A stretch of DNA of 10,819 nt from an uncultured Acinetobacter sp. (lineage in GTDB: Bacteria; Pseudomonadota; Gammaproteobacteria; Pseudomonadales; Moraxellaceae). The notes under the pieces were generated by a model, which saw only the letters and a program-made list of their open reading frames with translations, was not told the origin of the DNA and did not search any database. A program made the translations under genes and the position numbers. Shown piece by piece: positions 6,513-10,819 of the stretch; position 1 is the first letter of the stretch; each line of letters opens with the position of its first letter. The stretch covers positions 1-10,819 of the forward strand of contig CAAFWA010000077.1 in the NCBI GenBank assembly GCA_900766635.1, read 5' to 3'.

Positions 6513-6582
6513 TGAATCGATCTCCTTGATTCTTTTTTAATTTTGTTTTCTTATGCTTTGCCCACAAACCGTTGTGTGGAAT

Positions 6583-7218
6583 TTAAATGGGTGCTTCTTC
6601 CTCAATCATCACCGCATTTAAACAAAAATCAGCGATTTGTTTGACAAAGTAATCCTTATAATTGTCATCAAACATCATATTACGTGACGGATTTAAAGGT
6701 TCAATCACCACAAAGGTCATGGTCCCTACCACACACAATGCGGCGGTATTTAAATCCTCAAATCCAAATTCGCCGTTAATTTTTCCCTCGGCTAAAATCT
6801 CCTTAATACTTTGTTTGAGTAATTGTTTACTGCGAAATCGCTCATGTTCAACCGAGGGGTCAATCGGTTCAAACATCAGCGAATACGCCAATTGTGGACT
6901 GTTTAAAGCACGCTTTACAAAGGTGGTAACCGCCTTATGTAATTTCTCGGTTGCAGTTAAATCTTGGCGTTTCGCAATTGAGTCTAAAATTTTAATTTCA
7001 TGGGCAATTGCCGCTACCAAGACTTCAATTAACACCTGACTTTTGTTATCAAAGTAGCGATATACCAAGCCACTTGAAACCCCTGCCCGTTCTGCAATCG
7101 GTTGAATTTGTGCCTCTTTGAGTCCACCTTGTGCAATCAATTCTCGCGCGGATTGTAAAATCGCACTGCGATTTTGCTCCATACGCTCTTGCATCAGTGA
7201 TGATCTTTTATAACTCAT
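6583..7218 (-). CDS. TetR-family regulator, probable repressor of the leucine/isovalerate genes
   Basis: A 211-aa TetR-family protein. The HTH lies at about 37-61: QIQPIAERAGVSSGLVYRYF followed by DNKSQVL. The C-terminal half is a helical ligand-binding domain ending in an acidic tail (MIEEEAPI). The frame extends upstream to a GTG at 7228-7230, which lacks a ribosome binding site. The ATG at 7216-7218 has GTGAG about seven bases upstream and was chosen; the site is weak either way. It is divergent from liuA and lies 70 bases upstream of the acyl-CoA synthetase on the same strand, so it probably controls both units. Leucine-catabolic operons of many gammaproteobacteria use the MerR-type LiuR, whereas a TetR-type regulator, LiuQ, is described mainly in betaproteobacteria. 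This protein may be a functional analogue of LiuQ; orthology is untested. Confidence 0.88.
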   Translation of the reverse strand: MSYKRSSLMQERMEQNRSAILQSARELIAQGGLKEAQIQPIAERAGVSSGLVYRYFDNKSQVLIEVLVAAIAHEIKILDSIAKRQDLTATEKLHKAVTTFVKRALNSPQLAYSLMFEPIDPSVEHERFRSKQLLKQSIKEILAEGKINGEFGFEDLNTAALCVVGTMTFVVIEPLNPSRNMMFDDNYKDYFVKQIADFCLNAVMIEEEAPI

Positions 7219-7377
7219 AATTTTACTCACAACAAGATAAAAATGAATTTTAAATCAATTTATGAATTTGTATTCACTTTTTTAAAAAAACATTGTATGT
7301 TAGTTTCCAAAGCACAAAAACAACCGCTTTTCACCAAGTGATTTGGGAAAAATAAATAGAAATTCAGGATGAATAAC
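7219..7377. promoter_or_regulatory. Divergent promoter region between the TetR gene and liuA
   Basis: A 159-base AT-rich gap. For the rightward operon, a weak promoter fits TTCACT (7273-7278), 17 bases and TATGTT (7296-7301), each matching four of six consensus positions. This leaves a leader of about 70 bases with the ribosome binding site AGGA at 7366-7369. No leftward promoter stands out for the regulator gene. A palindrome overlapping the proposed -35 is listed separately. The LiuR consensus known from other gammaproteobacteria (TTTACGTAAACGTAAA-like) is not visible here. Confidence 0.5.
7263..7276. promoter_or_regulatory. Palindrome TGAAT-TTGT-ATTCA, candidate operator
   Basis: A perfect 5+5 inverted repeat with a 4-base spacer, the only clean palindrome in the divergent gap. 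It overlaps the proposed -35 box of liuA (TTCACT, 7273-7278), where a bound TetR dimer would block transcription. Short palindromes are common in AT-rich DNA, so the assignment rests mainly on location. Confidence 0.4.
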
Positions 7378-8574
7378 ATGAACGTACATATTCCGTTACA
7401 ACTTAACCTACAAACTCTTGATTTTGGTCTAGACGATACTTTACTCGCTTTACGCGATTCAGTTGCAGCATTTTGTGCCAAAGAAATTGCCCCAATTGCG
7501 GCAAGTGTTGATCGTGATAACGAATTCCCTGCACATCTTTGGAAAAAAATGGGCGATATGGGCTTACACGGTTTAACCGTGAGCGAAGAATACGGGGGTT
7601 CTAACTTAGGTTATTTGGCACATATTGTGGTAATGCAAGAAGTGTCTCGCGCATCGGCATCGATTGGTTTGTCGTATGGTGCGCATTCAAACCTGTGTAT
7701 TAACCAAATTAAACGTAATGGTTCTGAAGAACAAAAACAAAAGTACCTCCCAAAACTCATCTCAGGTGACTATGTAGGTGCATTGGCGATGTCTGAACCC
7801 AATGCAGGCTCAGATGTAGTGAGCATGAAGTTACGTGCCGATGATCATGGTGATCATTATGTACTCAATGGCTCAAAAATGTGGATCACCAACGGCGGTG
7901 ATGCCGATGTTTTGGTGGTGTATGCCAAAACGGATACCCAAGCAGGCGCTAAAGGAATGACTGCCTTTATTATTGAAAAAGGTATGGAAGGCTTTAGTCA
8001 TGGTACACATTTAGACAAATTGGGGATGCGCGGTTCAAATACGTACCCACTATTTTTTGACAACGTAAAAGTGCCAAAAGAAAACGTGATGGGTGGCGTA
8101 GGCAATGGCGTTAAAGTCTTGATGAGTGGCTTAGATTACGAACGTGCCGTACTCAGCGCAGGCCCGCTTGGCATTATGGATGCTTGCATGGACACCGTGA
8201 TTCCCTATTTGCATGAGCGTAAACAATTTGGTCAAGCCTTAGGTGAATTCCAACTCATGCAAGGTAAAGTGGCTGACATGTACTCAACATGGTTGGCATG
8301 TAAAGCGCTGGTCTATGCCGTTGGCCGTGAATGTGACAAAGCTGATCATCGTCGTGGTTTACGTAAAGATGCCGCAAGTGCCATTTTATATGCCGCAGAA
8401 AAAGCCACATGGATGGCAGGTGAAGCCATTCAAACCTTAGGTGGTAACGGCTATATCAATGAATATTCAGTGGGTCGTTTATGGCGTGATGCCAAACTCT
8501 ACGAAATTGGTGCGGGCACCTCAGAAATTCGCCGTATGCTGATCGGTCGCGAATTATTTAACGAAACCAAATAA
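7378..8574 (+). CDS. liuA: Isovaleryl-CoA dehydrogenase
   Basis: A 398-aa flavoenzyme oxidising isovaleryl-CoA to 3-methylcrotonyl-CoA in leucine breakdown, with electrons passing to ETF. Flavin-binding [10 protein letters not shown] lies at about 137-146 and MWITNGG at about 168-174. The catalytic Glu sits in GLDYERAVL (Glu255), the position characteristic of isovaleryl-CoA dehydrogenases. The C-terminal motif reads [12 protein letters not shown] rather than the YEGT with catalytic Glu seen in other acyl-CoA dehydrogenases. This distinguishes it clearly from the long dehydrogenase at 258-2039. The first ATG (7369) overlaps the ribosome binding site AGGA (7366-7369), so the second ATG (7378), eight bases further, is the likely start. 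It is the first gene of the operon with liuB and liuC. Confidence 0.95.
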   Translation: MNVHIPLQLNLQTLDFGLDDTLLALRDSVAAFCAKEIAPIAASVDRDNEFPAHLWKKMGDMGLHGLTVSEEYGGSNLGYLAHIVVMQEVSRASASIGLSYGAHSNLCINQIKRNGSEEQKQKYLPKLISGDYVGALAMSEPNAGSDVVSMKLRADDHGDHYVLNGSKMWITNGGDADVLVVYAKTDTQAGAKGMTAFIIEKGMEGFSHGTHLDKLGMRGSNTYPLFFDNVKVPKENVMGGVGNGVKVLMSGLDYERAVLSAGPLGIMDACMDTVIPYLHERKQFGQALGEFQLMQGKVADMYSTWLACKALVYAVGRECDKADHRRGLRKDAASAILYAAEKATWMAGEAIQTLGGNGYINEYSVGRLWRDAKLYEIGAGTSEIRRMLIGRELFNETK

Positions 8575-8580
8575 TGCCTT

Positions 8581-8601
8581 TGGGCACTGATGCAGTGCCC
8601 A
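8581..8601 (+). other. Intercistronic hairpin between liuA and liuB
   Basis: A perfect 9-bp stem TGGGCACTG (8581-8589) / CAGTGCCCA (8593-8601) with a 3-base loop, six bases after the liuA stop. No T-run follows, so it should not terminate transcription. It probably protects the 3' end of liuA mRNA or sets the liuA:liuB ratio. The ATG at 8590 lies in this loop and is not a translation start. Confidence 0.75.
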
Positions 8602-8643
8602 CATCCGCTTAATACAACAACAAGATTCAATACAAGGATGTTT

Positions 8644-10296
8644 ATGATGAATGTATTACGTCAATTTAGCCGTAGCGAAAATAACAATGACCAATTAAAC
8701 GTACTCGGCACCAAGCTCAACGTACGTAGCGAAGATTTTAAAAACAACCAAGCAGCGATGCAAAATTTGGTTGCCGATTTAAAAACCCTTGCCCAAAAAA
8801 TTGCCTTAGGTGGCGGTGAAAAAGCCCGTGAAAAACATATTGCTCGTGGCAAATTACTGCCTCGTGAACGTATCGATCAACTCATTGATGCAGGCAGTGC
8901 ATTTTTAGAAATTGGTCAATTGGCGGCTTATCAAGTTTATGCCGATGATGTTCCTGCTGCGGGTGTTGTAGCAGGGATCGGTCAAGTTAATGGCGTGACC
9001 TGTATGATTGTAGCCAATGATGCCACAGTTAAAGGCGGGACTTATTATCCATTAACGGTTAAAAAGCATTTACGTGCGCAAGAAATTGCCGAGCAAAACC
9101 ATCTGCCATGTATCTATTTAGTCGATTCAGGCGGTGCGTATTTGCCAATGCAAGATGAAGTTTTCCCTGATCGTGATCATTTTGGTCGTATTTTTTACAA
9201 CCAAGCACGTATGTCAAGCATGGGAATTGCACAAATTGCCGTGGTAATGGGTAGCTGTACTGCAGGCGGTGCCTATGTCCCTGCGATGTCGGATGAAACC
9301 ATTATTGTACGTAACCAAGGTACGATCTTCTTAGGTGGCCCACCGCTTGTAAAAGCTGCAACAGGTGAAGTGGTATCGGCGGAAGATTTAGGCGGTGGTG
9401 ATGTGCATACACGTTTGTCGGGTGTGGCTGATCATTTGGCTGAAAACGATGAACATGCGATTGCCATTGCACGTAACATTGTTAAAAACTTAAATAAAAA
9501 ACCAAATTTATCTGTCGATCAAATTGAGCCTCCACGCTTTGCCGCAGAAGAACTCTATGGTGTCGTGCCAAGTGATACCCGTAAACCGTTTGATGTCCGT
9601 GAAGTGATTGCACGTATTGTCGATGGTTCACGTTTTGATGAATTTAAAGCACGTTTTGGCACTACTTTAGTTACAGGCTTTGCTGAACTCTATGGTATGC
9701 CTGTGGGGATTATTGCCAACAACGGAATTTTATTTTCAGAATGTGCACAAAAAGGTGCCCATTTCATTGAACTTTGTACGCAGCGTAATATTCCCCTGCT
9801 GTTTATTCAAAACATTACTGGCTTTATGGTGGGTCGTGAATACGAAAATGAAGGGATTGCTAAACACGGCGCTAAATTGGTGATGGCAGTGGCAACAGCC
9901 AATGTACCTAAAATTACTTTAATTATTGGTGGTTCATTTGGTGCAGGTAACTACGGCATGTGTGGCCGTGCTTACTCACCACGTTTCTTATGGACTTGGC
10001 CAAACTCACGTATTTCGGTGATGGGTGGCGAGCAAGCGGCAAGCGTACTATCTACCTTAAAACGTGACCAAATTGAAGCGCGTGGCGAACAATGGACAGC
10101 CCAAGAAGAAGATCAATTTAAACAACCATTCCGTGATCAATTTGAGCGTCAAGGTCATCCTTACTATGCATCTGCACGCCTTTGGGATGACGGTGTGATT
10201 GATCCTGCGCAAAGCCGCCAAGTGCTAGGCTTAAGTTTAGCTGCTGCCATGAATGCACCGATTCAAGAAACCAAATTCGGCGTGTTCCGTATGTAA
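8644..10296 (+). CDS. liuB: 3-Methylcrotonyl-CoA carboxylase, beta (carboxyltransferase) subunit
   Basis: A 550-aa carboxyltransferase that moves CO2 from carboxybiotin on the alpha subunit to 3-methylcrotonyl-CoA, giving 3-methylglutaconyl-CoA. Visible blocks are [19 protein letters not shown] (67-85), the N-domain oxyanion motif [16 protein letters not shown] (203-218), [17 protein letters not shown] (226-242), and the C-domain oxyanion motif [20 protein letters not shown] (429-448). The last two are typical of MCC and geranyl-CoA carboxylase beta subunits. Neighbours argue for MCC. The biotin-carrying alpha subunit (liuD) is expected downstream of liuC, outside the window. AAGGA (8634-8638) serves ATGs at 8644 (five bases) and 8647 (eight bases). 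I chose 8644; the difference is one residue. The ATG at 8638 overlaps the ribosome binding site. Confidence 0.94.
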   Translation: MMNVLRQFSRSENNNDQLNVLGTKLNVRSEDFKNNQAAMQNLVADLKTLAQKIALGGGEKAREKHIARGKLLPRERIDQLIDAGSAFLEIGQLAAYQVYADDVPAAGVVAGIGQVNGVTCMIVANDATVKGGTYYPLTVKKHLRAQEIAEQNHLPCIYLVDSGGAYLPMQDEVFPDRDHFGRIFYNQARMSSMGIAQIAVVMGSCTAGGAYVPAMSDETIIVRNQGTIFLGGPPLVKAATGEVVSAEDLGGGDVHTRLSGVADHLAENDEHAIAIARNIVKNLNKKPNLSVDQIEPPRFAAEELYGVVPSDTRKPFDVREVIARIVDGSRFDEFKARFGTTLVTGFAELYGMPVGIIANNGILFSECAQKGAHFIELCTQRNIPLLFIQNITGFMVGREYENEGIAKHGAKLVMAVATANVPKITLIIGGSFGAGNYGMCGRAYSPRFLWTWPNSRISVMGGEQAASVLSTLKRDQIEARGEQWTAQEEDQFKQPFRDQFERQGHPYYASARLWDDGVIDPAQSRQVLGLSLAAAMNAPIQETKFGVFRM

Positions 10297-10306
10297 GGGG
10301 TGCAAC

Positions 10307-10819
10307 ATGAGCTATCAATTTTTACAACTCGAACAACAAGGCGCTGTGGCAACGGTTTGGATGAATCGTGCAGAATTACATAACGCCTTTAATACCCAAG
10401 TGATTGAAGAATTACATGCGTGTTTCGCTGCCATTGATCAACGTGATGACATTCGTGTGGTGATTTTAGCAGGCCGTGGTAAAAGCTTCTCTGCAGGTGC
10501 AGATTTAAATTGGATGAAACAAGCAGGTGCAGCATCACGCGAAGAAAATGAAGCGGATGCACTCAAACTTGCGCAAATGTTGCATCAATTGGCGAGCTTA
10601 AAACAACCTACCATTGCCCGTGTACATGGTATTGCCTTTGGTGGTGGCATGGGCTTAGCCTCTGCCTGTGATATTTGTGTGGCAAGCACTGAAGCGAAAT
10701 TTGCGACATCAGAAGTACGCTTAGGATTAGCTCCATCGACCATTAGCCCGTATGTGATTCGTGCAATTGGTGCACGCCAAGCATCACGTTATTTCTTAAC
10801 GGCTGAGCGAATTGGTGCA
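10307..10819 (+). CDS. liuC: Methylglutaconyl-CoA hydratase (crotonase family), N-terminal 171 codons
   Basis: The frame is open to the window edge; about 90 residues are missing if it has the usual length. It should hydrate 3-methylglutaconyl-CoA to HMG-CoA. Crotonase marks are the oxyanion segment GKSFSAGADLNWM (58-70), the second glycine-rich segment GIAFGGGMGLASACD (108-122), and SEVRLGLAPSTISPYV (135-150). The first of the two catalytic glutamates of classical enoyl-CoA hydratase is replaced by Gly116, while the second is kept (Glu136). A Gly here together with the LGLAP(x)xISPYV stretch is, from memory, typical of bacterial LiuC-type enzymes. The start has AGGGG at 10296-10300, six bases upstream and touching the liuB stop codon, so translation is probably coupled. 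It is third in the operon. Confidence 0.9.
   Translation, partial: MSYQFLQLEQQGAVATVWMNRAELHNAFNTQVIEELHACFAAIDQRDDIRVVILAGRGKSFSAGADLNWMKQAGAASREENEADALKLAQMLHQLASLKQPTIARVHGIAFGGGMGLASACDICVASTEAKFATSEVRLGLAPSTISPYVIRAIGARQASRYFLTAERIGA

Noticed and set aside
6562..6579. Possible hairpin CCACA/TGTGG between the TetR gene and the acyl-CoA synthetase
   Set aside because: The stem is only five to six pairs with no U-run on the leftward strand, too weak to call a terminator. The two genes may still be cotranscribed.
7219..7230. GTG start for the second TetR regulator at 7228-7230
   Set aside because: No ribosome binding site is visible before it. The ATG at 7216-7218 adds only a four-residue difference and has a weak GTGAG upstream, so it is preferred, though not certain.
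7260..7481. Leftward 73-codon ORF overlapping the liuA start
   Set aside because: It overlaps the liuA coding start and the divergent promoter, has no recognisable domain, and its frame is explained by liuA codons on the opposite strand.
8590..8643. Upstream starts for the carboxylase beta subunit at 8590 and 8638
   Set aside because: The 8590 ATG is the loop of a perfect hairpin and has no ribosome binding site. The 8638 ATG overlaps AAGGA itself. ATGs at 8644 and 8647 are properly spaced.
1..10819. Mobile elements, phage genes, CRISPR arrays, defence systems or biosynthetic clusters
   Set aside because: No transposase, integrase, direct-repeat array, toxin-antitoxin pair or synthase was seen. 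All genes fit ordinary acyl-CoA and leucine catabolism with uniform codon use.

Overview
The window looks like a chromosomal stretch of a gammaproteobacterium, most likely Acinetobacter or a close Moraxellaceae relative. This rests on the AT-rich intergenic DNA, the codon use and the recognisable gene set, and is inference rather than a database match. It is devoted to acyl-CoA metabolism and holds two divergently organised catabolic units, each with its own TetR-family regulator. No transposon, phage, CRISPR, tRNA or rRNA was seen.

Left unit (1-3219): a long-form acyl-CoA dehydrogenase (about 593 aa, with the extra C-terminal domain) is transcribed leftward and is followed by a thiolase cut by the window edge. 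A TetR-family regulator is transcribed rightward from the other side of a 580-base intergenic region. That region holds a perfect 8+8 palindrome, a distant pair of inverted 9-mers, and an unusually GC-rich dehydrogenase leader. The leader contains a possible Cys-rich micro-ORF, a tiny Leu/Ile-rich ORF folded into a hairpin, and two mutually exclusive pairings. It is the least explained DNA in the window.

Middle block (3240-6512, leftward): a double-hotdog acyl-CoA thioesterase, a small class I SAM methyltransferase (GTG start) and an ACSF2-like acyl-CoA synthetase. A strong bidirectional terminator separates the regulator from the thioesterase. A second terminator lies between the synthetase and the methyltransferase and almost touches the methyltransferase ribosome binding site.

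Right unit (6583-10819): a second TetR-family regulator (leftward, upstream of the synthetase) faces a rightward leucine/isovalerate catabolic operon. Its genes are isovaleryl-CoA dehydrogenase (liuA), 3-methylcrotonyl-CoA carboxylase beta subunit (liuB) and the start of a methylglutaconyl-CoA hydratase (liuC). The carboxylase alpha subunit (liuD) and HMG-CoA lyase (liuE) would be expected just beyond the right edge. A 14-bp palindrome in the divergent promoter is the best operator candidate.

Together the genes activate carboxylic acids to CoA esters (synthetase), dehydrogenate them (two dehydrogenases), carboxylate and hydrate the leucine-derived intermediate, cleave 3-ketoacyl-CoA (thiolase), and release CoA if esters accumulate (thioesterase). 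Most of this is known biochemistry. The novelty, if any, lies in the regulatory DNA rather than in the proteins.
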